38,921 bases of DNA from Desulfobacteraceae bacterium (GCA_028571455.1 JAPVVG010000113.1:1-38921); one strand, 5' to 3'. Numbered from the stretch's first letter, positions 8,016 to 17,613 are shown. Notes: a model not told the origin generated them from the sequence alone. Program-made: numbers and translations.

Positions 8016-11000
8016 CTAATCCGTCAGTATTGCAGCAACTTCTTTTTCCAGCCGGTCTAAATCGCCTAATTTTTCACCAGGAACATAGTAGATTCCGTTT
8101 TCGGTGCCTGGTTCCATCCCTCGTAAATAAAAATAAAATACTCCTCCAAAATCTTTTGCAGGATTAAACCTGATGCCCAGAGTCTGTTTTAACCACCGGA
8201 TAAGGGCTATACTGTATAATTTGTATTGCAGATGATAGTTGGCATGATTCATATTTACTTCCATGGCATCTCGGGAATACCCTTCTTCTATGTAGTTTGA
8301 TTTCCAATCTGCTATATAATACTTGCCGGCATATTTAAAAATCAGGTCTATAAAGCCTTTGATAAAATCGTTTGTTATTTTGCAATCCGGAATTTTTTTA
8401 TTGTGATCAACTGGCAGCGAAAAGGGATAATAGAATTCAATCTCATGCAGCCGATCCTCTTTCCTGAGTCTGCCGAGAACAAATTCATCATCGATAAATC
8501 TGACAGGGGTTATAAGTGTATTTGAAAGCATCCGGCAGATATGCTGCTGCCAGCATTTATCCACCCTGTAAATATCCATTTGCCGCAGGATGATATCCCC
8601 GATTTCAGGATCATCAATTAAACTGCCGCCATTATTTGTTTGACATTTTGCTTTTGCATAAACTGTTTCAAAATCTATAAGCTCTAATATATTGTGGAGC
8701 ATAGAGCCGATCTCAGTGCCGCCGGGCATTTCATCGGGAGTTATGTCAGCAGCAGCTTCAATTTTCTGCGAAGCAAAACTTTCATCATCTTCTTTTGATT
8801 TTTCATGCAAAGTCAGAAAGACGTTTCCTTGCTTTACATTTTCATGGAAGTAAAAACTTTTGTAATTAAGGCTGGAAAAGGATTCCAGTTTTATTTTTTT
8901 GTGAATAAAATTCAAGGTAAAAGGAAAAGGTTTTGCAGCCTCTTTTTTTTCTATTACAGAAAGATGTCTTTGCTCATTCTGCATCATTGAAACCTTTGCC
9001 ATACGCCATTTATCAGGTGAAAGCCACAGAATGTTTTTCTTTTCATCATCTTTGGAAAAAGCATTTGACAGGGCAGGAGAAAGCAGGCTGCACACCGGCC
9101 CTACCCACGGCTGTTTTTTATTATACGGATAATATGGAAGATAAAGTTTGTGCTGAGCCCGGGTGGAAGCAACATAATAAAGACGTTTATCTTCATCAAT
9201 TTTTTCAAGAAAGTGTTCTTCCTTTCCGCTTTGCCTGGAAAGATCAATTATTTTAATTACCTTATGTAAGTTGTTCTTCTCCACGATCTTGTGATATATA
9301 TAACAATTGTCAGAATCAGCAGACCTTTGGGTCAACCCGCCTGCAATAAAAACCACAGGGAATTGAAGCCCCTTGCTGACATGCATGGTCATTATCCGGA
9401 CCTTCTCCTCCTCGGTTTCAATTTGATGAATATCAGCATCCTCATCAGCACTGACAGTATCTTTCCTGTAGCCGTCAAGCATTGACGTTATCTGCCTGAA
9501 ATCCAGATTTTTCAGATAGGCCATTTCTTCAAGATGCTCAAATATCTGCCGGTAATTTGTGTATTTCCTGTCCCAGGAAACCTTTTCCGACTCACGAAAA
9601 AGCAAACCGGAATCATTAATTAATGATTGAAAAAGAACGCTCAAGTTGCGTGACAGCGCATATTCATTCCACTTGAAAAGCAGTTGTTTTAATGGATGCA
9701 AATGAGGCAATTGTTCATAAGCATACAAATCAGCAGATTTAAATTCAAAAAAAGGGGTTAAAAGCGCTTTTTTTACATCAGCGCTGTTGCCGGGATCCAG
9801 GATTGCGCGAAAAACCATACTTAAATAAAGGGCTTCGTCAGACTGGAAAAGACCTGGTTTCTTGTAATATGTATATGGAATTGCAAGGCTTAACAGCTCC
9901 GATTCTATTAAAGGCACATCCGATTTTGCGCGAACGAGAATGCAAATATCGCCAAAACTCAGCTTTTTTTCTTTCTTCACCCCCACCCCGCCCTCCCCCT
10001 TCAAGTGGGAGGGTTTGGGAGGAGGTGTTAACTTGATATTGCCGCAGCCGATCAAATGCCGGATTTCTGCGGCAATAAACTTTGCAAGCTGCAGTTTGGC
10101 AAAGCCGGGAGATGACGCATTGCTGAAATCCACGATGTTTAATGCGCCGCGTCCGGATTCGTCTGAACTCAATAATGTCAGCCTGTCCTTTTTTTCCGGA
10201 AAGCCCGCATCCTGATAACATATATCAAATTTGCCTGCCTGTTTTTCTGGCTTAAACCACTCTTTTCTGCCAAACAGGCTGTTAAATGCATTGATTAGTT
10301 CAGGTTCTGAACGCCAGTTGATATCCAAAATATATAAATTGGCTTTTTGCTGTTTTGATAATTCCTCTATTTCATTTTTTGCATTTAGATAGGCAAAAAC
10401 ATCTGCCCCGCGAAAGGAATAGATAGCCTGTTTTGGATCGCCGATAAGAAAAAGGACGTTGTCTGGATTTATTTCAGAGTCCGGGTTTTGAGTGTCTAAG
10501 AATATTTTTTTAAAAATCTTCCATTGAACAGAATCCGTGTCCTGGAATTCGTCAACAAATGCGACCTTATATTTATTTCTGAGCATTTTGAGTAAAGGGC
10601 CTGAATTGTCATCATACAGAGCCTTTTCAACAAGGTTGATCATATCATCAAAACTGATCCGGCCTTTCTTTGCTTTTGCCTGGCTTACCTCATTTTGAAG
10701 CTGATGGATTGTCTCAACCGCAAGCATTTGCTTTAAATTGGCCGAAGTTTCTTCTATTTTTTCAAGCACGGAAACTATATTTTCCAGATTGGGACAAACT
10801 TCCGAATTCGCCCCTTTTTTTAACCATTTATCAGGGACAAGGCACTGAATCCCCTGCCTTTGGCTTGATTTTACGCCTTGAATTTGAGCAATCAGATTCT
10901 GCAAGCCCGCAATATCAATATTTTTGTCATCAACACTGCTCAGATAATTTTCAAGAGGAATTACTATTTTATTTAATAAAGACTTCTTTGTTGAACCATT

Positions 11001-11699
11001 TATATTTAATTTTTCAAATTGTTCGGAAAAGCATTTCTGTACGCCTGTCAGGGTTTTTAATTCTATAACCAGCTCCTTTATTTCATCTTGAAGCTGTTTA
11101 AAACTTTTGCCTTTAATATCCGGCAAAAGAAGATCGCCGGCATTTTTGCGAAATGTTTTCCCTGCTATTGCAAGCACTGTATTGCTGAACTTACGACTTT
11201 CTTTTTTTGTGCTAAAGCCGGAGCATTGCAGAATTGCAGGCAGATCTTCCCCATATTTTTCAGGCCAGATTTTTCGCATCTGTTCTTTAAGCTTTGCTTC
11301 AAAAACAGGCCGATCATCAATCAGCTCGCTTTTAAAAAGCACGCTGTTTTCAAATGCAAAATCGCTTAAAACGGTCCGGCAAAAACCATGTATGGTAAAG
11401 ATAGATGCTGTATCAAATGTATCTAAGGAATCTCTCAGCCTTTTAATAACCCTGGGATCGTTTGCATCTTTTAATTCCTTTTCAATCTTTTCACGAATGC
11501 GGATCTTTAATTCGCAGGTTGCTTTTTCAGTAAAGGTAACGAGAAGAATGTTTTCCAGGGCAATTTCGCTGTCTTCTTTCAGAAGCCTTACCACCAGATT
11601 TTCAATTATATAAGTTTTGCCGGTGCCTGCCGATGCTTCTATCAGGCCGTGCTTTTTAAGGTCGATCTGCTGGCAGTTATGAACGGTTATTAAAGACAT
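8016..11699 (-). CDS. recB: RecBCD enzyme subunit RecB (3'-5' helicase and nuclease)
   Basis: RecB is the SF1A helicase plus the only nuclease domain of RecBCD. The 1227-residue protein has Walker A EASAGTGKT (21-29), motif Ia VTFTEKAT (54-61), Walker B VDEFQDT (382-388), motif III LIGDPKQAIYSFRGAD (418-433) and MTMHVSKGLQFPVVFIAGG. The C-terminal nuclease has GFIDLIFKYAGKYYIADWKS (catalytic D about 1119, D1131, K1133) and then HLQYKLY. All catalytic blocks are intact. Residues ~557-574 are a Pro/Gly/Lys-rich low-complexity insert derived from a palindromic repeat (see 9979-10030). recB normally directly follows recC; here about 9.9 kb of accessory genes separates them. A sigma70-like promoter pointing at recB lies at 12053-12080, giving a leader of roughly 350 nt. 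Confidence 0.95.
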   Translation of the reverse strand: MSLITVHNCQQIDLKKHGLIEASAGTGKTYIIENLVVRLLKEDSEIALENILLVTFTEKATCELKIRIREKIEKELKDANDPRVIKRLRDSLDTFDTASIFTIHGFCRTVLSDFAFENSVLFKSELIDDRPVFEAKLKEQMRKIWPEKYGEDLPAILQCSGFSTKKESRKFSNTVLAIAGKTFRKNAGDLLLPDIKGKSFKQLQDEIKELVIELKTLTGVQKCFSEQFEKLNINGSTKKSLLNKIVIPLENYLSSVDDKNIDIAGLQNLIAQIQGVKSSQRQGIQCLVPDKWLKKGANSEVCPNLENIVSVLEKIEETSANLKQMLAVETIHQLQNEVSQAKAKKGRISFDDMINLVEKALYDDNSGPLLKMLRNKYKVAFVDEFQDTDSVQWKIFKKIFLDTQNPDSEINPDNVLFLIGDPKQAIYSFRGADVFAYLNAKNEIEELSKQQKANLYILDINWRSEPELINAFNSLFGRKEWFKPEKQAGKFDICYQDAGFPEKKDRLTLLSSDESGRGALNIVDFSNASSPGFAKLQLAKFIAAEIRHLIGCGNIKLTPPPKPSHLKGEGGVGVKKEKKLSFGDICILVRAKSDVPLIESELLSLAIPYTYYKKPGLFQSDEALYLSMVFRAILDPGNSADVKKALLTPFFEFKSADLYAYEQLPHLHPLKQLLFKWNEYALSRNLSVLFQSLINDSGLLFRESEKVSWDRKYTNYRQIFEHLEEMAYLKNLDFRQITSMLDGYRKDTVSADEDADIHQIETEEEKVRIMTMHVSKGLQFPVVFIAGGLTQRSADSDNCYIYHKIVEKNNLHKVIKIIDLSRQSGKEEHFLEKIDEDKRLYYVASTRAQHKLYLPYYPYNKKQPWVGPVCSLLSPALSNAFSKDDEKKNILWLSPDKWRMAKVSMMQNEQRHLSVIEKKEAAKPFPFTLNFIHKKIKLESFSSLNYKSFYFHENVKQGNVFLTLHEKSKEDDESFASQKIEAAADITPDEMPGGTEIGSMLHNILELIDFETVYAKAKCQTNNGGSLIDDPEIGDIILRQMDIYRVDKCWQQHICRMLSNTLITPVRFIDDEFVLGRLRKEDRLHEIEFYYPFSLPVDHNKKIPDCKITNDFIKGFIDLIFKYAGKYYIADWKSNYIEEGYSRDAMEVNMNHANYHLQYKLYSIALIRWLKQTLGIRFNPAKDFGGVFYFYLRGMEPGTENGIYYVPGEKLGDLDRLEKEVAAILTD
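9979..10030. repeat. Palindromic repeat inserted in frame within recB
   Basis: The C-rich left half (caccccca, ccccgccctccccctt) is the inverted match of the G-rich right half (tgggagggtttgggaggagg). In the RecB frame it encodes a segment reading TPPPKPSHLKGEGGVGVKK, unlike the residues around it. It lies between helicase motifs, in a position that keeps the frame open. It resembles intergenic palindromes that spread through genomes and occasionally land inside genes. Confidence 0.7.
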
Positions 11700-11762
11700 T
11701 ATAATACATTAGTTCCTTAAAATATATTTTGAAACGAAAAACCCCCTGAATTACATTATTCC

Positions 11763-11860
11763 TGTCATTGCGAGGAGCGAAGCGACGTGGCAATCTTAAG
11801 TTTTTCTCGTTCCCACGCTCCTGCATTTCTCGTTCCCACGCTCCTGCGTGGGAATGCATA
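11763..11860. repeat. Cluster of short dispersed repeats upstream of recB
   Basis: Positions 11763-11797 hold an imperfect palindrome (gtcattgcgaggagcgaagc and following) of a type common in bacterial intergenic DNA. Positions 11806-11824 and 11829-11860 hold two copies of ctcgttcccacgctcctgc; the second runs on into gtgggaatgcata and forms a hairpin. Further copies of the latter are at 19999-20030 and 27189-27218. No gene is visible between recB and 12234. Confidence 0.7.
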
Positions 11861-11888
11861 CCTGTTTAAAAAAACAGACTCTAATTTT

Positions 11889-12029
11889 GATGAACTCGTA
11901 AAAAGTCTCCTAAACTTGTCATTTCGAGCGAAGCGAAAAATCTTTGGTCTGTAACGCATTGAAAATATAAGATTTCTCCCTGCGGTCGAAATGACATACT
12001 GGCTGAATCTGACTTTTTACGAATTCATC
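11889..12029. repeat. MITE-like TIR element, copy C (complete, 141 bp)
   Basis: The left end gatgaactcgtaaaaagtc (11889-11907) and the right end gactttttacgaattcatc (12011-12029) are inverted with one mismatch over 19 bp. Inside is a second perfect inverted pair, tgtcatttcga against tcgaaatgaca. There is no internal ORF, so any movement would need a transposase in trans. It is the best-preserved copy of the family also seen at 590, 5491, 25892 and 35982. Confidence 0.8.
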
Positions 12030-12032
12030 AAT

Positions 12033-12101
12033 TTTACAATATCAAATTGTATATTATGTGTTTTATGCGTGATTGGTCAAACCAAAAAAATCAGAATTTT
12101 T
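12033..12101 (-). promoter_or_regulatory. 69-bp repeat with sigma70-like promoter facing recB (copy 1)
   Basis: This segment matches 25414-25482 at 64 of 69 positions, in the same orientation. On the minus strand both copies hold TTGACC (plus 12075-12080), a 16-nt spacer and CATAAT (plus 12053-12058), each 5/6 to consensus. The start site would be near 12046, about 350 nt before the recB ATG. The other copy stands about 220 nt before the recC ATG. Promoter activity is inferred from sequence only. Confidence 0.55.
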
Positions 12102-12233
12102 GGCATCTTTCATTTGCCAGTTTGCATTTTTTAAAAATTTTGTATAAAGTCATAAATAAAATTAATCGCTTGTTGCAATAAGTTAAGGATACAACCACAA
12201 ATAATCACGAATCTTATGAGGAGGCCTTAACAG

Positions 12234-12467
12234 ATGATAGAACAAATTACCGCAAATCCCAACATACTTGGTGGCAAGCCTATTATCCGAGGGACACGTA
12301 TCTCCGTAGAATTCATTCTTGATTTATTAGCCTCTGAGGTTTCAGAAAAAGAAATTCTTGAAGACTACCCGCATCTCACAAAAGAAGATATTCATGCTTG
12401 TCTCAGGTATGCTGCTCGTTCCTGTAAAAATGAAATTTATGTTGAGTTAGAACCGGTCGCCGCATGA
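12234..12467 (+). CDS. DUF433 family antitoxin
   Basis: The 77-residue product has the DUF433 core: the opening ITANPNILGGKPIIRGTRIS, then VEFILDLLASEVSEKEILED and YPHLTKEDIHACLRYAA. DUF433 proteins have a winged-helix-like fold and are paired with DUF5615 PIN-like toxins. A strong ribosome binding site (GAGGAGG) lies about 10 nt upstream. The gene overlaps the next one by 4 nt (ATGA, 12464-12467), the usual layout of a toxin-antitoxin operon. It is the first gene of the island between recC and recB. Confidence 0.9.
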   Translation: MIEQITANPNILGGKPIIRGTRISVEFILDLLASEVSEKEILEDYPHLTKEDIHACLRYAARSCKNEIYVELEPVAA

Positions 12468-12706
12468 AACTGCATAGTGTCAAAATTTTCACGGATGAGA
12501 ATATTTCCCCCAAAGTTGTAGAGTTTCTTCGACAATATGGCCTTGATATTCTTGATACAAAGGAACAACAGTGGCATGGGAAAGACGATGAAGATCTCCT
12601 GAACATTGCGTATCAGGAGCAGCGTTTTGTGCTGACCCATGATTCAGATTTTGGCACATTAACCATAAATGAGGGGAAGCCGTATTATGGGCGGTGGATT
12701 TTGTAA
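12464..12706 (+). CDS. DUF5615 PIN-like toxin, C-terminally truncated
   Basis: The product begins VKIFTDENISPKVVEFLRQ with the first acidic residue of the PIN-like site (D11, E12) and contains FVLTHDSDFG with D60 and D62. These are the acidic positions expected of this RNase-like family. It ends after 80 residues at GRWIL, whereas family members usually run on for about 30 more residues after the NEGKPYYG block. No alternative frame after 12706 restores the missing part. The toxin may therefore be inactive. It is coupled to the DUF433 antitoxin. Confidence 0.8.
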   Translation: MKLHSVKIFTDENISPKVVEFLRQYGLDILDTKEQQWHGKDDEDLLNIAYQEQRFVLTHDSDFGTLTINEGKPYYGRWIL

Positions 12707-12922
12707 GGGATGATGTTTGCAATTAAAAGAGGGGTATCTTCTTGTAAATCACTTTGGGGTTGTATCCCCCGCCGCTTGCGGCGTATACTGATTTACCAAT
12801 GGCTGTCCCCATAGTTTTCCTGAAAGAATAGAAACGCGTAATTTCAACCCCTTTTCCGTCCCCCTTTTCACATTGAAACTAACTGCTGGGTTTATGGTTA
12901 AAATAAAGAGTGTATTCTAAAT

Positions 12923-15900
12923 ATGAACATACCTGACAAAATCATAAAATTGATTGAGACTTTCGATTATAATTTAGAAATGTATAAGAAAGTCTCATAT
13001 AATGAAACTCAGGTGCGTCTTGAATTCATAAATCCTTTTTTTGAAGAATTAGGTTGGGATATTACGAATAAACAAGGCCATGCAGAAGCGTACAAAGAAG
13101 TAATTCATGAAGATGGTATAAAGGTAGGTGGTGTTACAAAAGCACCTGATTATTGTTTTCGCATAGGCGGTGTTCGTAAATTCTTTCTGGAAGCAAAAAA
13201 ACCCGCTGTAAATATCAAAGAAGATATACACCCGGCATATCAATTGCGCCGTTATGGATGGAGCGCTAAGCTGCCCTTAAGTATTCTAACAGACTTTGAA
13301 GAATTCGCAGTTTATGACTGCCGTGTAAAACCCGCTAAAACAGATAAGGTATCGCATTCACGTATTCTCTATATGAAATACACTGATTATATAGAGCGTT
13401 GGGATGAACTCGTAAATATTTTTTCTCCTAAAGCCATTTTAAAGGGTTCCTTTAATAAATATGTAAAACTCAAAAAAACTAAAAAAGGTACTGCTGAGGT
13501 TGACAAAGCTTTCTTGCAGGAGATTGAACGCTGGCGTGAACTTTTAGCTCGTAATATTGCTTTGCGGAATCCTGATCTTACTCAGAGAGAACTTAATTTT
13601 GCTGTTCAGCAGACAATTGACAGAGTTGTTTTTCTCCGTATTTGCGAAGATCGAGGCATTGAAGATTATGGCAGATTAATGGCCTTGAAAAACGGAAACA
13701 ATGTTTATAAACGATTATTTCAACTTTTTCGCAAGGCAGATGACAAATATAATTCAGGCTTGTTCCATTTTAAAAAAGAAAAAAATCGTGATAATTTCGA
13801 CAATCTTACCCCAAGCCTGACTATTGATGACAAGACTTTAAAAGACATCTTCAAAAATTTATACTATCCAGACAGTCCCTACGAATTCTCCGTTTTACCT
13901 GCCGATATATTAGGGCAGGTGTATGAACAATTTCTTGGTAAAATCATCCGTCTGACACCGAAACATCAGGCAAAAATAGAGGAAAAACCGGAAGTCCGGA
14001 AAGCAGGAGGGGTTTATTATACCCCGACCTACATTGTGGACTATATCGTAAAAAACACCGTGGGAAGGCTGCTGGAAGGCAAAAAGCCAGGGCCAAGAGG
14101 GGCGTAAGCAACCTGAGAATACTCGATCCAGCCTGCGGATCGGGCTCGTTTCTGATCGGCGCATATCAGTATTTATTGGACTGGCATCGGGATCAATACG
14201 TAAACGATGGGCCGGGAAAATGGGCCAAAGGCAAAACCCCGCGGTTGTATCAATCCCACAAAGGCGAATGGCGGCTCACGACCGACGAACGGAAACGGAT
14301 TCTTTTAAACAATATTTACGGTGTTGATATTGATACGCAAGCCGTTGAAGTAACAAAGTTGTCCCTTTTACTGAAAGTATTGGAAGGTGAAGATGAGCAA
14401 AGCATTGGTAGGCAAATGGCATTGTTCCAAGAGCGTGTTTTGCCTGATTTAGCGAATAATATCAAATGCGGGAATTCACTTATTGGGGCGGATTTTCACG
14501 AGAATCAGCAGATGAGTTTGCTTGATGAAGAAGAAATGTATCGGGTCAATGCTTTTGATTGGGACGCGGAGTTTATGGAAATCATGAAAAGCGGCGGTTT
14601 TGATGCGGTGATCGGAAACCCGCCGTATGTGCGTCAGGAGATGCTCGGAAACTTAAAGCCTTATCTCCAAAATCATTACAGTGTTTATCAGGGTACTGCT
14701 GATTTATATGTGTATTTTATTGAAAAAAGTATCTCGCTGTTACAGTCTGGCGATTTGTTTTCTTTTATCGTTGCAAATAAATGGATGCGAGCCAATTACG
14801 GTAAGCCTTTAAGAAAATGGATGAAGCAGCAGCATATTGTTGAAATTGCCGACTTCGGCGATCTGCCTGTTTTTCAGCAGGCTACAACATACCCTTGTAT
14901 TTTGGTTATAAAAAAATCAGCTTCGTCAAAAACTTTCAAAGTATCTCAAATAAAAAATCTCCATTTCGCAAATCTTTGTGATTATATAAATCAAATCAGC
15001 TATGAAGTTAATCAGACTTCCCTTGATGTCAGCGGCTGGTCGCTTGTAGATAAAAAAACTCAGAAATTGATAGATAAATTGGTTAAAACAGGAGTTTCAC
15101 TGGAGAAATATGTTAAAAATAAAATCTATCGCGGAGTTTTGACAGGATTAAACGAGGCTTTTGTTATTGATGCTTCAATTCGTGACAAGCTGATTGCAGA
15201 AGATTCCAAAAGTGAAGAATTAATAAAACCTTTTCTTTTAGGTAAAGATATTAAAAGGTATCAATTGTCTTCTATCAATCACTATCTGATATTAATTCCA
15301 AAATGTTGGACAAATAAACAAATGAAGGGGGAGAAAGATGCTTGGAAATGGTTAAAAAACAATTATCCGGCCATAACTTCATATCTTGAACCTTTTGCTA
15401 AAAAAGCTCAAAAGCGTTATGACAAAGGAGAATATTGGTGGGAACTTCGGGCATGTAAATATTATGATGAATTTGAAAAACCGAAAATAATGTTGCCGGA
15501 TATTTCACTTCGGGGCAATTTTACATTTGATGCTAAAGGTGAATATTATTGCGTTAATACGGCATATATTATATCTAATTCTGAACTTTACCTGCTTGGA
15601 ATTTTAAATTCATCTCTTATAACCTTTTTTTATAAAAATTTATCTTCATCTTACAGAGGCGGATATTTACGTTTTATATATCAATATCTGGTAAAACTCC
15701 CCATTCACACTATTAATTTCTCCAAACCCGATGAAAAAAAACTTCATGATCAAATGGCAAACCTCGTTGATCAAATGCTGGGCTTGAACAAAAAGCTCTC
15801 TGAAGGCAAAACCCCGCAGGCTAAGGACATGTTACAGCGTCAAATCGAAGCGACAGACAAACAGATAGATCAATTAGTTTATAAACTGTATGATTTAACA

Positions 15901-15936
15901 AACGAAGAAATAAAAATAGTAGAATCGGAAACTTAA
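12923..15936 (+). pseudogene. Eco57I-like type IIG restriction-modification enzyme, frameshifted at about 14095-14107
   Basis: This is one gene in two frames. The first part (12923-14107, 394 aa) has an N-terminal PD-(D/E)xK nuclease (P75-D76, E90-A-K92, then QLRRYGW) and the start of an N6-adenine methylase (GGVYYTPTYIVDYIV), and ends at TAA in a G-run. The second frame continues at once with LRILDPACGSGSF (SAM motif I, 14125-14151), GVDIDTQAVEV, and IGNPPYVRQ with catalytic NPPY (14617-14628). It ends with a target-recognition region and a helical tail (to 15936). Adding one G to the GGGG at about 14095-14098 rejoins the frames. If intact, the protein would be about 1000 aa, methylating and cutting DNA in one chain. 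The break separates motif I from the nuclease half. It may be decay, a slippage switch or a sequencing error. Confidence 0.85.
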
Positions 15937-16025
15937 AAACGCGAACTCGGCGGTGCAGCGGATTTTGAATGCCTCCGTTTCACTCTGGATCTCAAAACCG
16001 CTTATCTCATCTGCTATAGGAAAAT

Positions 16026-16505
16026 ATGAGCATAAATTCTCATACAATGTCCTTTAATGGAAGAATTCTTGAAAGAGGCTTTTGGCTTTATATGTGGGAG
16101 ATACTTTTTGAAGGTAAAAAATATTTTTACGTTGGTCGTACTGGAGATAGTTCTTCTCCAAATGCATCATCTCCATTTAACAGAATTGGGCAACACCTTA
16201 ATTTTCGGCCAAACGCCAAAGGAAATGCTTTGGCAAGACGTTTGAGAGAAGCCAGCATTAATCCAAAAACAAGTAAATTCCGTATGCTTGCTTTGGGGCC
16301 TATTTTCCAAGAGCAAGACTCTTTTGAATCACACAAACCATATAGAGATCAAATGGCAACATTTGAGTATGAAATTGCCTGTTACTTACGCTCACAAGGT
16401 TTTGATGTGTTGGGTATCCATCATAAAGGCGCACCAGTAAAGCAAAAGCTCTTAGATGAAATACGACATAAGGCATTGGAGTTCATAAACAATAACTCCA
16501 GATAA
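16026..16505 (+). CDS. GIY-YIG-like nuclease domain protein, 159 aa
   Basis: The N-terminal half fits a GIY-YIG fold: Y22 in FWLYMWEI, the YFYVGRTG block (Y35-V-G37-R38), FNRIGQHL with R53 and H57, and an acidic residue at E114 or E116 (TFEYEIACY). These match the tyrosine, arginine, histidine and glutamate positions used by such nucleases. A TAGGA ribosome binding site is 7 nt before the ATG. It follows the broken type IIG gene by 90 nt in the same direction. It may be a small nuclease of a restriction system, but the assignment rests on motif spacing only. Confidence 0.6.
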   Translation: MSINSHTMSFNGRILERGFWLYMWEILFEGKKYFYVGRTGDSSSPNASSPFNRIGQHLNFRPNAKGNALARRLREASINPKTSKFRMLALGPIFQEQDSFESHKPYRDQMATFEYEIACYLRSQGFDVLGIHHKGAPVKQKLLDEIRHKALEFINNNSR

Positions 16506-16569
16506 CATCTCACTGGTGTGGGACGGCTCGTAAACTCGCCGCCTCACAGCTCAGCAGTAGCATTCAGAT

Positions 16570-17466
16570 ATGAAAAAACAACACATATACTTCTTTCAAA
16601 CTGAAAGTGGTCCTGTGAAGATAGGAATAACATTTAATGTTGAGAGGAGATTTAAAATTGCTCAGACATTCAATCATGAGAGACTTCAAATAATTGGAAC
16701 GTTTCCTGGAAATAGTAAAATAGAAAAGACTATTCAAGGCATGTTTCGCGAACACCATATGCGAGGAGAATGGTTTAGAGGTGACAAAGAAATTACATCT
16801 ATTGCAAAGGGTATTTATGATTTGGAGTATGAAAAACAAGGTGGAAGATTATACCCCGTTTTATGGCGTGACTATATTAATTCACCAACTGACATTTGCC
16901 CATTTTGTTTTGATAGACATTTTCATGGGGTGTTAGATGGACACAGAGCAACTCATTGCCTAAAAAGGTTTGGTTTTTCAGTCATTCAGTCAAAATCAGG
17001 TGATTGTTTCAGTATAGAAGATGGTTATATAATTCGATCTCGTAGCCAAAGTGAAACAGATTCAACCTTTACGCAACATAGAAGGCCTATCAAAAATAGG
17101 ATTCAACAATACAAACAACTCTTAATGCTAGCGTTCGAGGCAGGCATAGAAGCAGGGCTGTTCAATTTGGATGGTGAAATATTCATAAATGATTCAAACC
17201 GAAATGTAACTTGGCACCATAATGGCAACCACCTGTGCAAAGCCCTATTCTCTAACCTTGGTTATCAGGAAATTGGCATTTCAGCATTGTTGGGTCTGAG
17301 GACCCCAAATCGTAATCCGGTAACTTTCCCCGACTACCGAGACAGCCGGCATTGTCAAGCCTGGATTTCTGGGATTTATAACTTAAAGCTAGGAAAAATA
17401 ATGTTCGACGAGAATTACAACCCTATTGATTTATATGTTTCTAAGTATTCAGAATTACAAATGTAA
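16570..17466 (+). CDS. T5orf172/MUG113-type GIY-YIG protein with Zn-binding CPFC/HC motif
   Basis: Residues 5-70 match the T5orf172/MUG113 branch of GIY-YIG domains: HIYFFQTESGPVKIGIT, R26/R27, E52 and HHMRGEWFR. Residues 110-130 hold C110-PF-C113, H117, H119 and GHRATHC (H125, H129, C130), a likely zinc site of a kind often found in phage-related proteins. The remaining ~165 residues are not recognised. There is no strong ribosome binding site. It may be a nuclease or DNA-binding protein from a mobile element. It is the second GIY-YIG protein in a row and does not resemble the first outside the motif. Confidence 0.65.
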   Translation: MKKQHIYFFQTESGPVKIGITFNVERRFKIAQTFNHERLQIIGTFPGNSKIEKTIQGMFREHHMRGEWFRGDKEITSIAKGIYDLEYEKQGGRLYPVLWRDYINSPTDICPFCFDRHFHGVLDGHRATHCLKRFGFSVIQSKSGDCFSIEDGYIIRSRSQSETDSTFTQHRRPIKNRIQQYKQLLMLAFEAGIEAGLFNLDGEIFINDSNRNVTWHHNGNHLCKALFSNLGYQEIGISALLGLRTPNRNPVTFPDYRDSRHCQAWISGIYNLKLGKIMFDENYNPIDLYVSKYSELQM

Positions 17467-17483
17467 AATATACTAATGAATAA

Positions 17484-17522
17484 GGATAGATCGTGAGAGC
17501 GAAGCGAACCACGATCTTATCC
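17484..17522. terminator. Inverted repeat after the T5orf172 gene
   Basis: GGATAGATCGTG (17484-17495) pairs with CACGATCTTATCC (17510-17522) with one bulge, enclosing a 14-nt loop. No T-run follows, so termination is uncertain. It could equally be a palindromic intergenic repeat. Confidence 0.4.
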
Positions 17523-17613
17523 GGTTCTTCGCAAAAAATCGTTCAACTTAGGTGTCAATCTATCAGAAATTTTGACGAAAACAAGGAAGACAAGGAATTG
17601 AATCAGTCGTTTT

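Noticed and set aside
9803-11613. Several plus-strand open frames opposite recB
   Set aside because: They are antisense to strongly conserved RecB motifs and have no coding pattern of their own.
12707-12922. Missing C-terminus of the DUF5615 toxin in another frame
   Set aside because: All frames after 12706 close quickly and show no matching residues.
15937-17613. Possible integron cassette array (one-way genes with short palindromic spacers)
   Set aside because: The spacers lack the paired core sites (RYYYAAC and GTTRRRY) of attC sites, and there is no integrase gene.
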